Shown here in pieces: positions 8,584-17,369 of a stretch of DNA of 64,000 bases. The DNA is from Pontiella agarivorans (lineage in GTDB: Bacteria; Verrucomicrobiota; Kiritimatiellia; Kiritimatiellales; Pontiellaceae): positions 186,001-250,000 of the forward strand of contig NZ_JARVCO010000012.1 in assembly GCF_034531395.1 (NCBI RefSeq), written 5' to 3'. The notes beneath the pieces are model-generated. The model searched no databases, had not been told where the DNA came from, and saw only the letters and a list, made by a program, of their open reading frames with translations. Numbering within the stretch: the stretch's first letter is position 1; the number at the start of each line of letters is the position of its first letter. Position numbers and translations under genes: made by a program.

Positions 8584-9935
8584 AGATATTTTTCCCGGAT
8601 CCAGGCGAGAGCCTCTTCCCGGTTTCGGACCTGATCTTCCATCTGTGCATTGTACACGGCCTTCAGAATGCGCCCGACTGTTCTGCCTTCAGCAATACCC
8701 AGGTTCATTACATCCCGACCATTGATCAGCGGTTTCGGAAGAATCGGTTCATTCGCCATTTTTTCCTGATATGCGCGCACAAAATCATAGTTTTCGAGCA
8801 TGCAGTGCGAGCCCAGACAGTCGAGTCGATGCAGGGCCATTTCGAGTTCAAAGGGGTCGGCACCGATCATTTTGCGCAGAGTGGAGGCTTTCATATTCCG
8901 GACATCCATAAACCGCATATGTCCGGCGACGGCGGTGATGATGCGCTTTTTTTCAACATTCGGAAACTTCAGCCGGATCAGAATATCTTCGGCCATGCGG
9001 GCGCCGACGGCCGCGTGTCCATCGAACCGGATGCGGCTTTTTCCGTCGGTTCCCGGGCCGATTGACGCTGTGGGCGGTTTGCCGACATCGTGCAGTAAGA
9101 CGGAGTAGGCGAGTTCGCGCCGGGTGAATGCCTCGGTTTGCGGAATTTCATTCATGGCATCAAGCATCAGGCAGGTATGTTCAAAGACATCGCCTTCCGG
9201 ATGAAACTGCGGCGGTTGTTCCTGACCGTCCATTGGAACCAGTTCGGGCAGGATCTGCTGCATCAGCCCGAGTTTATGCAGGTGTTTGAGTGCGCGGCCG
9301 GCTTTGTTGCTTTCGGTCAGCGTGCGGGTCAGTTCCAGTTCGATGCGTTCCGCACTGATATTCCGGATAAGCGGGGCCATGGCCTGGATGGCTTTTTCCG
9401 TTTCCGATTCAATTTCAAAATCCAGCGTATGTGCAAAACGCACCGCCCGCAGCATCCGCAGGTGGTCTTCGCGGAAGCGTTCTTCGGGATTTCCGATGGC
9501 AACGATTAGACGGCGCTTCAGGTCGCGGCGTCCATGGACATAATCGTGCAGTTCGTCGTGAACCGGATCGTAAAACATGCCGTTGATTGTGAAGTCGCGG
9601 CGGAGGGCATCCTCTTTGGCTGCGGAGAAGGTAATGGTTTCCGGGTGACGTCCGTCCAGCGTGCCGATCTCTTCGCGGAAGGTGGCCACCTCGATGGTCT
9701 GATGATCCCGGATGACTGCAATCACACCGAAGGCTTTGCCGATCGGTACGGTTTTCGGAAAAATGCGTTCCACTTCCTCAGGAAAGGCATCGGTCGCCAC
9801 ATCATAATCTTTTGGGGTTCGACCAAGGAGTTCGTCCCGGACACAGCCGCCGGCAAAAAGTGCAATATGTCCCCGGTCCCGAAGCGTCTGCACCACATCG
9901 GCAGCAACGGCTCTCTGTGCGACTGATTTATTCAT
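8580..9935 (-). CDS. cca: CCA-adding tRNA nucleotidyltransferase with HD domain
   Basis: Adds or repairs the 3' CCA of tRNAs. The N-terminal nucleotidyltransferase domain has FAGGCVRDELLG and the metal-binding PKDYDVATDA. The neck and body contain REDHLRMLRAVRFAHT, and a C-terminal HD domain carries LLHDVGKP. A poly(A) polymerase role is possible because the class II families look alike. An in-frame GTG lies at 9947. The ATG at 9935 is preferred for its GGTGAAAG ribosome site, giving 451 residues. It converges on and overlaps the zinc-ribbon gene by 4 bases. Confidence 0.9.
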   Translation of the reverse strand: MNKSVAQRAVAADVVQTLRDRGHIALFAGGCVRDELLGRTPKDYDVATDAFPEEVERIFPKTVPIGKAFGVIAVIRDHQTIEVATFREEIGTLDGRHPETITFSAAKEDALRRDFTINGMFYDPVHDELHDYVHGRRDLKRRLIVAIGNPEERFREDHLRMLRAVRFAHTLDFEIESETEKAIQAMAPLIRNISAERIELELTRTLTESNKAGRALKHLHKLGLMQQILPELVPMDGQEQPPQFHPEGDVFEHTCLMLDAMNEIPQTEAFTRRELAYSVLLHDVGKPPTASIGPGTDGKSRIRFDGHAAVGARMAEDILIRLKFPNVEKKRIITAVAGHMRFMDVRNMKASTLRKMIGADPFELEMALHRLDCLGSHCMLENYDFVRAYQEKMANEPILPKPLINGRDVMNLGIAEGRTVGRILKAVYNAQMEDQVRNREEALAWIREKYL

Positions 9936-10015
9936 ATAATCTTTCACCCGTAAAAGAATGAACTATAGTTTGGGTGCTGTGTCGAAGGAACCAATAAAAA
10001 ATAGGAACTTATCAC

Positions 10016-11623
10016 ATGAAGAAAATCTGGTTCGCATTCTTGTTTACTCTACAGCTGCTGCATTCATCTTTCGGTCAGTTCGGGGATCCTTTTGAGGTTA
10101 CCGTTACTCCGGACTCCGACCGTGTTCGCATCGACGTCAATGTGCCGGAAGCGCATTATCTGTATGCCGGCAGTTTCAAGGTACTCGATGCACTTGGAAA
10201 TGAGCAGACCGCCACAGTGCTTCCCGAAAGCAAAGAGATCACCGATCCGAATACCGGAAAACCGAAGCCGGTTTATGCTTCGTCATTTTCCGCCGAATAC
10301 AACTGGGAACCTGCACCCGGCGGTGACACCGCGATTCACGTGAAATACTGGGGCTGTAACGACGAAGTCTGTTTCCTTCCGCAGACCAAGGTGGTTGAGC
10401 TGGAAGCGTCGGCGGCTTCCGCAACGTCCGCGATGGAAACCGCTCAGGCGGAATCGGGTTCCAGTGATTGGAAAACAGAAATTGAGCAGTTTGCTGTCGG
10501 CGGATCAGCAGTGGGATATATGCGCGCCGAAGAATTTACGGGGTTTCTGGATCGTGCCGAAAATGACGGTGCAGCAGGCGAAGTCAGCAGCTTTAAACTT
10601 TTTCTCACGGACCCCGTGGCTTTTGTTCGCGAGTCGGGGCTGTTGCTGACCCTCTTTTTTATTCTGTTCGGCGGGTTCTTGCTAAACCTGACGCCCTGCG
10701 TCCTTCCGATGGTTCCAATCAATCTGGCCATTATCGGTGCCGGCGCTCAGGCCGGGTCCAAAAAGCGCGGATTTGCGCTGGGTGGAGTTTACGGTCTGGG
10801 CATTGCGCTGGTTTACGGTTTGTTGGGTGTCGCAGTGGTGCTGACCGGATCCCAGTTCGGAACCATTCAGGCCAATCCCTGGTTTAATTTGGGAATCGCC
10901 CTGATTTTCGTCGTTCTCGCACTGGCGATGTTTGATATTTTTCATATCGATTTTTCCCGCTTCCAGTCAAAAATGGGCGGTGGAGAGCAGAAGCAGGGCA
11001 GTTTTCCAGTGGCCCTGACGATGGGGGCTGTGGCGGCACTTCTGGCGGGGGCCTGTGTTGCCCCGGTGGTGATTGCCGTGCTTCTGCTGGCTACAAATGT
11101 CTATGAAGCCAACGCTGCGGCCGGCCTGGCGCTGCCGTTTGTGCTGGGTATCGGTATGGCGCTGCCTTGGCCGTTTGCCGGTGCCGGCCTTGCTTTTCTT
11201 CCAAAGCCTGGAAAATGGATGGAATATGTGAAATACGGTTTCGGCGTGGGTATTATCTTCTTTGCCCTCTACTATGGAAATCTGAGTTTCCGTGCTTTTA
11301 AACCGGCCGACATCACCGACAAGGGTGAGATAGAAGGGCATATTGTTATTGATGGATCTTCAAACGCCGGGTTGGCTGAAGCGTTCGCGGAATCGCACGC
11401 CGCAGGAAAGCCGGTCTTTCTCGATTTCTGGGCGAGCTGGTGCAAGAACTGCAAAGCAATGGATAAAACCACGTTTAAGGATGAGATGGTTAAGGCCCGT
11501 CTCGAAGGTTATACCTTCATCAAATATGTTGCTGAAGATCCCACTAACGAAAAGACGCTGGCGGTGATGAACGAATTCGGTGTTCAAGGATTGCCCACCT
11601 TCGTGGTGCTTAAGCCCGAATAG
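10016..11623 (+). CDS. dsbD: Thiol:disulfide interchange protein DsbD, short C terminus
   Basis: Passes reducing power from cytoplasmic thioredoxin across the inner membrane. After a signal peptide, the N-terminal DsbD-alpha domain has the cysteine pair in GCNDEVCF. The CcdA-like membrane domain has its two cysteines in LTPCVLPM and AGACVAPV. The C-terminal thioredoxin domain has WASWCKNCK. The reading frame stops at TAG 11621-11623 just after GLPTFVVLKPE, where the last strand and helix of the fold should follow. The same frame stays open for ten more codons to a TAA at 11654-11656, so a late nonsense mutation, deletion or sequence error is likely. Two TTCCA palindromes lie within it. Confidence 0.92.
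   Translation: MKKIWFAFLFTLQLLHSSFGQFGDPFEVTVTPDSDRVRIDVNVPEAHYLYAGSFKVLDALGNEQTATVLPESKEITDPNTGKPKPVYASSFSAEYNWEPAPGGDTAIHVKYWGCNDEVCFLPQTKVVELEASAASATSAMETAQAESGSSDWKTEIEQFAVGGSAVGYMRAEEFTGFLDRAENDGAAGEVSSFKLFLTDPVAFVRESGLLLTLFFILFGGFLLNLTPCVLPMVPINLAIIGAGAQAGSKKRGFALGGVYGLGIALVYGLLGVAVVLTGSQFGTIQANPWFNLGIALIFVVLALAMFDIFHIDFSRFQSKMGGGEQKQGSFPVALTMGAVAALLAGACVAPVVIAVLLLATNVYEANAAAGLALPFVLGIGMALPWPFAGAGLAFLPKPGKWMEYVKYGFGVGIIFFALYYGNLSFRAFKPADITDKGEIEGHIVIDGSSNAGLAEAFAESHAAGKPVFLDFWASWCKNCKAMDKTTFKDEMVKARLEGYTFIKYVAEDPTNEKTLAVMNEFGVQGLPTFVVLKPE
10459..10473. repeat. TTCCA-N5-TGGAA palindrome, centre GTGAT
   Basis: Inside dsbD; codons SSDWK, frame T-TCC. Confidence 0.8.
11199..11213. repeat. 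TTCCA-N5-TGGAA palindrome, centre AAGCC
   Basis: Inside dsbD; codons LPKPGK, frame TT-CCA. Confidence 0.8.
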
Positions 11624-11657
11624 GCCGATCTGAAGAGCTGGGTCAGTGTTTTTTAAG

Positions 11658-11695
11658 CGAGGCAGGCCGCCAGGCCTGCCTCGATCAGTTTTTAA
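11658..11695 (+). terminator. Rho-independent terminator after dsbD
   Basis: A perfect 11-bp stem (11658-11668 pairing with 11673-11683, loop GCCA) is followed by ATCAG and five T residues. It ends transcription from dsbD. The T run overlaps the stop codon of the convergent lipoprotein gene, and the opposite strand has no T run after the stem, so it appears to act in one direction. Confidence 0.85.
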
Positions 11696-12303
11696 AACAT
11701 GTTTTTGCGCTTCAGTTCGTGGACGACCGCGTTGATGATGATTTTCATATTGTCCGGATCAGAGCGGTCATCAAAAATACTTTTTCGTCCGCTCCAGACC
11801 AGTTTTTTGGTTTTCACATCATAAACGTTGGTTTCGAGAACATACTCCATGTAGCTGCTCACCGAGGCGAAATTGGCCGACAGCGCGTACCCGTAATTGT
11901 AATAGCCCCAGTAATCGTTGGAGTAGGGATGGGCTTCATAGCCGATCGCTACGAGTTCATCGCGGCTCGTCCCGTCAAGAACACTCGTCACAATCAGGGT
12001 TTCCACAGCATTGGCTTTCAGAATACGCTCCAGATTGTCTTTATCGATTTTTCCGGTGACCTGCTCGCTGGCATGCAGCGATCCGGCGTCGACATAGGCG
12101 AGCAACTGGTTGACAAACAGAGCCTCATATTGCATGCAGCGTGATTCACTGTCTGCCGTAGCCAGCACCAGAGTTTTCCCGAGTTTATACTCCTTGAATG
12201 CAGGGTTCTGCCACGATTCCTGGCGCGGGGTCCGCATTTTACACGAAGAGAGCGCCAATATGGACGCTGCGGACAGGGCATAAGTGAAGGCTGTACGTTT
12301 CAT
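11692..12303 (-). CDS. Putative lipoprotein, unknown function
   Basis: No family recognised with certainty, 203 residues. A lipoprotein signal with lipobox LSSC ends near residue 21. The mature part is a mixed alpha/beta domain with a central Tyr-rich loop (SNDYWGYYNYGY) and a late segment YVLETNVYDVKTKKLVWSG. That order is reminiscent of small periplasmic lipoproteins of the DUF4136 or GNA1162 kind, which report on envelope state, but this is only a resemblance. Its ATG overlaps the stop of the upstream Dabb-domain gene by one base, so the two form an operon. Confidence 0.8.
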   Translation of the reverse strand: MKRTAFTYALSAASILALSSCKMRTPRQESWQNPAFKEYKLGKTLVLATADSESRCMQYEALFVNQLLAYVDAGSLHASEQVTGKIDKDNLERILKANAVETLIVTSVLDGTSRDELVAIGYEAHPYSNDYWGYYNYGYALSANFASVSSYMEYVLETNVYDVKTKKLVWSGRKSIFDDRSDPDNMKIIINAVVHELKRKNMF

Positions 12304-12686
12304 TATTCTCCAAAGGGGATGTGGTCGATTTCCTGAAAAGTTTCGACCTCGTTCAGCCAGATCTGCTGAACAAAAGCGACGTGGTCCGGGTGGTTGTTAT
12401 AGGCTTCGTATGCCGCCTGATCTTTAAACAGCATGGTCAGACCGTAGGTGAATTCATTTTTCGGGCTGGTTTCTTTCAGGACCTGGAACGTTCCAACCCC
12501 TGGAATGGCCGCCAGCTTTTGCGCCTCGGCCAGGAATGCGGCTTCTTCTGCTGACCCTGAAGGGTGTTTCAGTTTAAAGAATACGGAGTGGGTAATCATA
12601 TCGGTTTCCTTCTTCGAATTCATGTTCGTTGTCGCGCAGCCGCCCAGCAAGGCTGCTGCTGCAAAGAGTGCCAGACTTTTTTTCAT
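12303..12686 (-). CDS. Dabb-domain (stress-responsive barrel) lipoprotein
   Basis: A 127-residue protein with lipobox LGGC near residue 17, followed by a single stress-responsive alpha/beta barrel (Dabb) domain starting MITHSVFFKLKHP and containing FKDQAAYEAYNNHPDHVAFV. Dabb domains dimerise and are usually cytoplasmic or plant proteins; membrane-anchored versions occur in PVC and Bacteroidota genomes. An in-frame start 105 bases upstream was rejected because the ATG at 12686 has an AGAAAGGA ribosome site and begins at the signal peptide. It is co-transcribed with the downstream lipoprotein gene. The function is unknown. Confidence 0.85.
   Translation of the reverse strand: MKKSLALFAAAALLGGCATTNMNSKKETDMITHSVFFKLKHPSGSAEEAAFLAEAQKLAAIPGVGTFQVLKETSPKNEFTYGLTMLFKDQAAYEAYNNHPDHVAFVQQIWLNEVETFQEIDHIPFGE
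12491..12505. repeat. TTCCA-N5-TGGAA palindrome, centre ACCCC
   Basis: Inside the Dabb lipoprotein gene; on the minus strand codons IPGVGT. Confidence 0.8.
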
Positions 12687-12862
12687 GCTGATCCTTTCTC
12701 TGTTGCCCGCTTTGGGGGCGGTTGTGATAAGCGATTCTTTCAGTGGTTCTCGGTCAACCCATTCGGCTGGATTTTCCTTACCGAAGGCCATCTTCCGATG
12801 AGCCGGTGCTCAGGTCAACATCAGGATAGATTTCGATTTGGACAGAGCTTCATGCATTTGGG

Positions 12863-13633
12863 TTATTCATCCGGTATGAGTTCCGCTTTAAAGCTGCCGA
12901 CGGCGACTTTACTTTTCAGCAGTACCGGAATGTGACGGTGATCGGCGGTGCACCAGATCTCGATTTTTGCGTCTTTGCTTTTCTCGAAAACGCCGCCGAC
13001 ATCGGAAATATCCGGTTTCAGGCGGAAGCAGTCATACTTCCTGCCGTTCACTTTAATGGTTTTGCGTTCCTTCACTTCAATGCGTGCAATTTTGCAGCGC
13101 TTGCCATCCGTCATTGGCCCCTCAATGGTTTTGCCCACTTCAAGTTTCTGCTGCCGCACAAAATAAAAGGCCGAAAGCGGATCCAGCGTGTTTTCCAGAA
13201 TCGGGGTTGTTTGCGATTTCTGTTTTCGGGCCTCAAAATAATGCGCCTCCAGATTTTCCCAGTCGAAGTCCACGGTGATGTCCCGTTTTGTTTTACCTTC
13301 ACGCTGAATCTTTGAATACCCCATCGAACGGCCCACATCAAAGGTTGTGAGCGACGACAGGGTGTCGCGCACTTTGAAAATCGAATCCACCACCTTGCGG
13401 GTCTTTGCCTGCATCTGAAAACTCCGCAGTTTCACGCCGTCCAGCTCCTCATCCGGAAGCACCTCAAGGGTCGCATACCCCGCCACAATGAACTGCCAGC
13501 CCAGGCTGTACTTCAGCTTTTCGCCCGGTTCAAACGGAGGTTTAAGCGGGTTGGCTGATTCTCCGCCGTATGAAAATACAGGCAGGAAGGACAGAGAAAA
13601 TAAACCGGACAGGAAAGATTTACGTTTCATCAT
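12863..13633 (-). CDS. DUF3108 domain protein, exported
   Basis: A 256-residue protein with a signal peptide (through about residue 24) and a DUF3108 fold: PFEPGEKLKYSLGW at the start, a long antiparallel beta region, and the C-terminal EIWCTADHRHIPVLLKSKVAVGSF typical of the family. DUF3108 proteins are predicted periplasmic beta-barrel-like proteins of unknown function. No operon partner is evident: the Dabb gene starts 177 bases downstream, with nothing recognisable between. MM at the start leaves a choice of two adjacent ATG codons. Confidence 0.85.
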   Translation of the reverse strand: MMKRKSFLSGLFSLSFLPVFSYGGESANPLKPPFEPGEKLKYSLGWQFIVAGYATLEVLPDEELDGVKLRSFQMQAKTRKVVDSIFKVRDTLSSLTTFDVGRSMGYSKIQREGKTKRDITVDFDWENLEAHYFEARKQKSQTTPILENTLDPLSAFYFVRQQKLEVGKTIEGPMTDGKRCKIARIEVKERKTIKVNGRKYDCFRLKPDISDVGGVFEKSKDAKIEIWCTADHRHIPVLLKSKVAVGSFKAELIPDE

Positions 13634-14037
13634 GGCCTTTAATTACCCTTTTTCGGCAGAGTGAACAATCCCCGGAAGAGAGATTGTATCTTTGTTTGAA
13701 ATTTTATCAATGCGCCCGGAGGAAAACTCTGTGGCAAGAAAGAGCACATCCTTTACGTGATACCATGTAGCAACGATGCCGTACATCCCGATAAATTAGT
13801 TGGAATATGAGCAGTCTTGTTTCCGGGCCCTTATGAGTTCTGCTTCAGGTAAAAGAAGATGCGCGTCACCAGTCCGTTATACGGGGCGGATCACACGAAA
13901 CAATAGGATCAAAGCGCATGCGAATTTGGAGAATACCGGGACTCGGATAAAGTGAGGCTGCGGGAAATAATCAATTGCAATAAACCCATCGTCTACAGGA
14001 TGGGCAACCGGAACGTTGAAGGAGTGAAAAAGAATAG
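13634..14037. other. 404-base intergenic region, no gene recognised
   Basis: The gap lies between the divergent DUF3108 gene and the first sulfatase. It holds no convincing open frame, tRNA, terminator or TTCCA palindrome. It must contain promoters for both directions, but I cannot single out -35/-10 boxes with confidence. The last 20 bases carry GGAG upstream of the sulfatase ATG at 14038. Confidence 0.6.
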
Positions 14038-15555
14038 ATGAAGAAAATTGTGCTCAAATACAGCCTTGTTTTTTTTGCCGCCATGCACTTGGCCGCCGGG
14101 TGTTTCGGTGCGGAACGGCCGAATATCCTGATGATTGCCATTGATGACATTAACGACTGGATCGGACCGCTCGGCGGTCATCCGCAGGCCAAGACGCCGG
14201 AGCTGGATAGATTCTGTGCAGGCGGGGCAATGGTTTTCAAAAATGCCGTTTGCGCGGCTCCGATCTGCGGACCGTCCCGATCGGCTGTTTTGTCGGGTTT
14301 TCTCCCGAGTACAACCGGAGTTTACGGAAATGGTCATAATATGATTTTTTCCGAGATCGTGAAAACGCATGCCACGCTGCCTGAATATTTTACTCAGCAT
14401 GGATATTATACGCTGTCGAACGGTAAGATTTTTCACAAGCATGGTATTGATGGCAAATATACGGATTTCGGTCATTGGGCGTGGGACGAGCATGCCCGTG
14501 CGCGTCGCGGTGTGAACAACCGTCCGGATAAAGCAAAGCTTACTGCGGCCGGCGCGGGCATCATCAACGGCATCTCAAAACCTGAATACAAGGGTAAAGC
14601 CAAACTGAGCTGGGGGCCGACCCAGTGCGGGTTCGAGGAGATGGTGGACTATAAAGTCGCCGCCTGGACCGAAGAGGTATTACAGCGTGATTTTGAAAAG
14701 CCGTTCTTCATTGCTTCCGGAATCATTAAGCCGCATTTGCCCTGGTATGTGCCGCAGCAGTTTTTTGACCTTTATGATCTCGAATCCATTCAGCCGCCGG
14801 AGGTGAAGGAGGATGATCTTGATGATATTCTAACTCCGAAGGGAAAAAAGGCCTTTAAACCGAGCGGAGAATACGAATGGATTAAAAAACACGGGCTGGA
14901 AAAAGACGCCACCCGTGCTTATCTTGCATCCATCAGTTTTGCGGATGCCTGTGTGGGTAAGATGCTCCGGGCCCTGGAAAACAGTCAATATGCAGATAAT
15001 ACCATTGTGGTTATCTGGGGAGACCACGGTTGGCACCTTGGCGAAAAACAGCGTTTCCTGAAGAATACGACCTGGAACGAGACGGCCAAAACTCCGTTTA
15101 TCGTAAAAATTCCGGGCATGAAAAAGCCGCTGGTCTGCGATCGTACCGTAAGCCTGATTGATATTTATCCAACGCTGGTCAGCCTCTGCGGACTTCCGGA
15201 AAAAGAGCTCGATGGATTGGACTTTTCTCCGTTGCTGAAAAATCCGGAGACGGCCTGGGACCGCCCCGGTATTACGGTGACGTCTGCCGGCACTTCTGTG
15301 ATGGGAGAGCGTTGGCACTATGCCCTCCAGCTGGACGGCACGGAAGAGCTTTATGATCTTCAGAATGATCCCATGGAATGGACTAATTTAATCAACAGTC
15401 CGGAATATGCCGCCATCGCAGCCCGGATGAAAAAATGGGTTCCTGAAACTCGGGCTGCGGGTAAGTTTCCGAATCATAAAAAGCCGAAGAACTATGTGGA
15501 TGCCGACGCAGCTCCCGGAATTAAAGCAACACGTGATCTGTCTCGGCTGAAGTAG
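14038..15555 (+). CDS. Sulfatase, iduronate-2-sulfatase-like
   Basis: A formylglycine-dependent sulfatase of family S1, 505 residues. The catalytic signature is CGPSR with C77 as the residue to be converted to formylglycine. Metal ligands are expected at AIDDIND (near 34-40) and in VVIWGDHGWHLGE. The signal peptide ends in AAGCFG, so it may be lipid-anchored rather than free. The overall order (IDDINDW, SKPEYKGKAK, SGIIKPHLPWYVPQQF) matches iduronate-2-sulfatase-like members, which act on sulfated polysaccharides. The conversion needs a maturase such as anSME or FGE, which is not in this window. It is the first of three sulfatases in a row. Confidence 0.93.
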   Translation: MKKIVLKYSLVFFAAMHLAAGCFGAERPNILMIAIDDINDWIGPLGGHPQAKTPELDRFCAGGAMVFKNAVCAAPICGPSRSAVLSGFLPSTTGVYGNGHNMIFSEIVKTHATLPEYFTQHGYYTLSNGKIFHKHGIDGKYTDFGHWAWDEHARARRGVNNRPDKAKLTAAGAGIINGISKPEYKGKAKLSWGPTQCGFEEMVDYKVAAWTEEVLQRDFEKPFFIASGIIKPHLPWYVPQQFFDLYDLESIQPPEVKEDDLDDILTPKGKKAFKPSGEYEWIKKHGLEKDATRAYLASISFADACVGKMLRALENSQYADNTIVVIWGDHGWHLGEKQRFLKNTTWNETAKTPFIVKIPGMKKPLVCDRTVSLIDIYPTLVSLCGLPEKELDGLDFSPLLKNPETAWDRPGITVTSAGTSVMGERWHYALQLDGTEELYDLQNDPMEWTNLINSPEYAAIAARMKKWVPETRAAGKFPNHKKPKNYVDADAAPGIKATRDLSRLK

Positions 15556-15598
15556 GCTGCACATCAGCAGGATTCCAGCCCCTTTGCAGGCGGGTCCG

Positions 15599-15650
15599 AC
15601 GCTGTAAATATTCCCGGTTCTGAAAATGCGGACGGAAATATTTACAGCGT
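15599..15650. repeat. 14-bp perfect inverted repeat between sulfatases
   Basis: ACGCTGTAAATATT at 15599-15612 and its exact reverse complement at 15637-15650 are separated by 24 bases. There is no T run directly after the right arm, so it is not a classic terminator. It could be a regulatory hairpin, a dimeric operator, or an mRNA-stabilising structure in the sulfatase operon. It was seen once only in the window. Confidence 0.7.
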
Positions 15651-15759
15651 GCGTATGAATGTCAGTTTTTGGCTTTGTTTATGGGATGGTTGTGAAGGGA
15701 TACGGTTGAGCGGGGCATCTGCATATGGGCAGAACGGATCCGCAAATAAGGAGTGAAAA

Positions 15760-17244
15760 ATGAATGGGTGGTCTTTATTCGTCGGATTTCTTTTCATGGT
15801 CGGTACGGTCTGTGCGGATCAGTTGCCTGATGGGCAGCAGGAAAAGCCGAATATTATTTTGATGATGTGTGATGATCTCGGCTGGGGTGATGTTGGTTTT
15901 AATGGAAATTCCATTATTCAAACACCGCAGCTGGACCATCTGGCAGAAAAGGGAGCTGTGCTGACGCATTTTTATTCGGTCGGTCCGGTCTGTTCTCCCA
16001 CGCGTGCTTCATTTTTGACGGGGCGCCACTATTACCGCATGGGAGTCTGGACGGCGAATAAAGGCCATCTTCCAAAGGAAGAGTATACCCTTGCGCGTAT
16101 GCTTAAAAAACAGGGATATGCTACCGGGCATTTTGGGAAATGGCATCTCGGGACGTTGAGCAGAACGGTGTCGGCCAAGGGGAAAGGGCGCCGGCCGGAT
16201 GTAAATTTTGCGCCGCCGTGGCAACGCGATTATGATGAAAGCTTTGTCACCGAATCCGCCGTCTGTACGTGGGATCCGGGGCTGGGAAAGCGCGCGGTGA
16301 ATAATCCTTACTATCATAATGGAAAGCCTGTGGATGAACCGCCGGTGGGCTGTGATTCGCGCGTGATCATGGATAAGGCGATTTCGTTTATCCGGGGCGC
16401 CGTAAACGCGGGAAAGCCGTTTGTGGCTGTGATCTGGTTTCATGCTCCGCATGAGGATATCAAGGCGGGACCGGAATACCTGAAAATGTATGAAGGTTAT
16501 GGCGAGGCGGCGCATTATTATGGATGCATTACCGCAGTGGATGATCAGGTGGGGCGTTTGTGTTCCGAGTTGGAAGATCTCGGGATAACTGAAAATACCG
16601 CGCTTTTTTTCTGTAGCGATAACGGGCCGGAAGGCGGAGAGCCTGAAGACCGCTTAAAAACGCGGCGGGCAGGGAGTTCCGGTCCTTTCTCCGGTCGTAA
16701 ACGCAGTATGTTTGATGGCGGGGTTCGCGTTCCGGGGATGGCGGTTTGGCCGGGGAGGATTGCGCCGGGGTCGCGTATTGATGTGCCGATGTCGGTACTC
16801 GATTATTTGCCGACTGTTTGCGAAATGACCGGTGCAGAGCTGCTGCCGAACCGGGAGCTGGACGGGCAGAATATTCTTCCGATTCTTCTCGGGGAACAGG
16901 CTGTGCATGAGAAGTCGATTCCGTTCCGTTTCAGGCAGTATGCGGGTTTGGTGGAAGGAACATTTAAACTGATTATCGAATCGCCGACCGATGCTTCCAG
17001 TGATCGTTTGTTTGATCTGTCGAACGATGTCGCGGAACAGAACAATGTTGTTTCGCGATATCCTGAAAAAGCGCAGCGGATGCGCCGGCAGATTCTGGAA
17101 TTTATGGCCTCTGCTCAAAAGAGTCACCGCGGCGATGAATATGATGCGGGGGATTACAGCCCGGTCGACCCCTGGCAGGAGCTCGGTAAACCAGCGGATC
17201 AGGTGAAGCGGCGGATGAAATCCCGAAAAAGCGGGGAGGAATAA
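15760..17244 (+). CDS. Sulfatase, arylsulfatase-like
   Basis: A family S1 sulfatase, 494 residues with a signal peptide (cleavage near AD, residues 19-20). The formylglycine motif is CSPTR (C78), followed by FLTGR. Metal-binding residues appear in MMCDDLGWGD and CSDNGPEG. HFGKWHLG supplies the conserved lysine and histidine. The pattern is that of N-acetylglucosamine- or galactose-sulfatase-like S1 members, but the substrate cannot be read from sequence alone. It has a good ribosome site (AAGGAG) before the ATG. It lies 204 bases after the first sulfatase. Confidence 0.93.
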   Translation: MNGWSLFVGFLFMVGTVCADQLPDGQQEKPNIILMMCDDLGWGDVGFNGNSIIQTPQLDHLAEKGAVLTHFYSVGPVCSPTRASFLTGRHYYRMGVWTANKGHLPKEEYTLARMLKKQGYATGHFGKWHLGTLSRTVSAKGKGRRPDVNFAPPWQRDYDESFVTESAVCTWDPGLGKRAVNNPYYHNGKPVDEPPVGCDSRVIMDKAISFIRGAVNAGKPFVAVIWFHAPHEDIKAGPEYLKMYEGYGEAAHYYGCITAVDDQVGRLCSELEDLGITENTALFFCSDNGPEGGEPEDRLKTRRAGSSGPFSGRKRSMFDGGVRVPGMAVWPGRIAPGSRIDVPMSVLDYLPTVCEMTGAELLPNRELDGQNILPILLGEQAVHEKSIPFRFRQYAGLVEGTFKLIIESPTDASSDRLFDLSNDVAEQNNVVSRYPEKAQRMRRQILEFMASAQKSHRGDEYDAGDYSPVDPWQELGKPADQVKRRMKSRKSGEE

Positions 17245-17369
17245 GGGGGAGCGGGAACGCTGAATCCGGAAGGCCGGCTTCGGGTATCCGGTGTGTTTAC
17301 CGGGAATAACCGGGGATAAAATATAAGGGGGAGACGTTGCTTGCGGCACGGTTCCAACAAGGAGATAAA

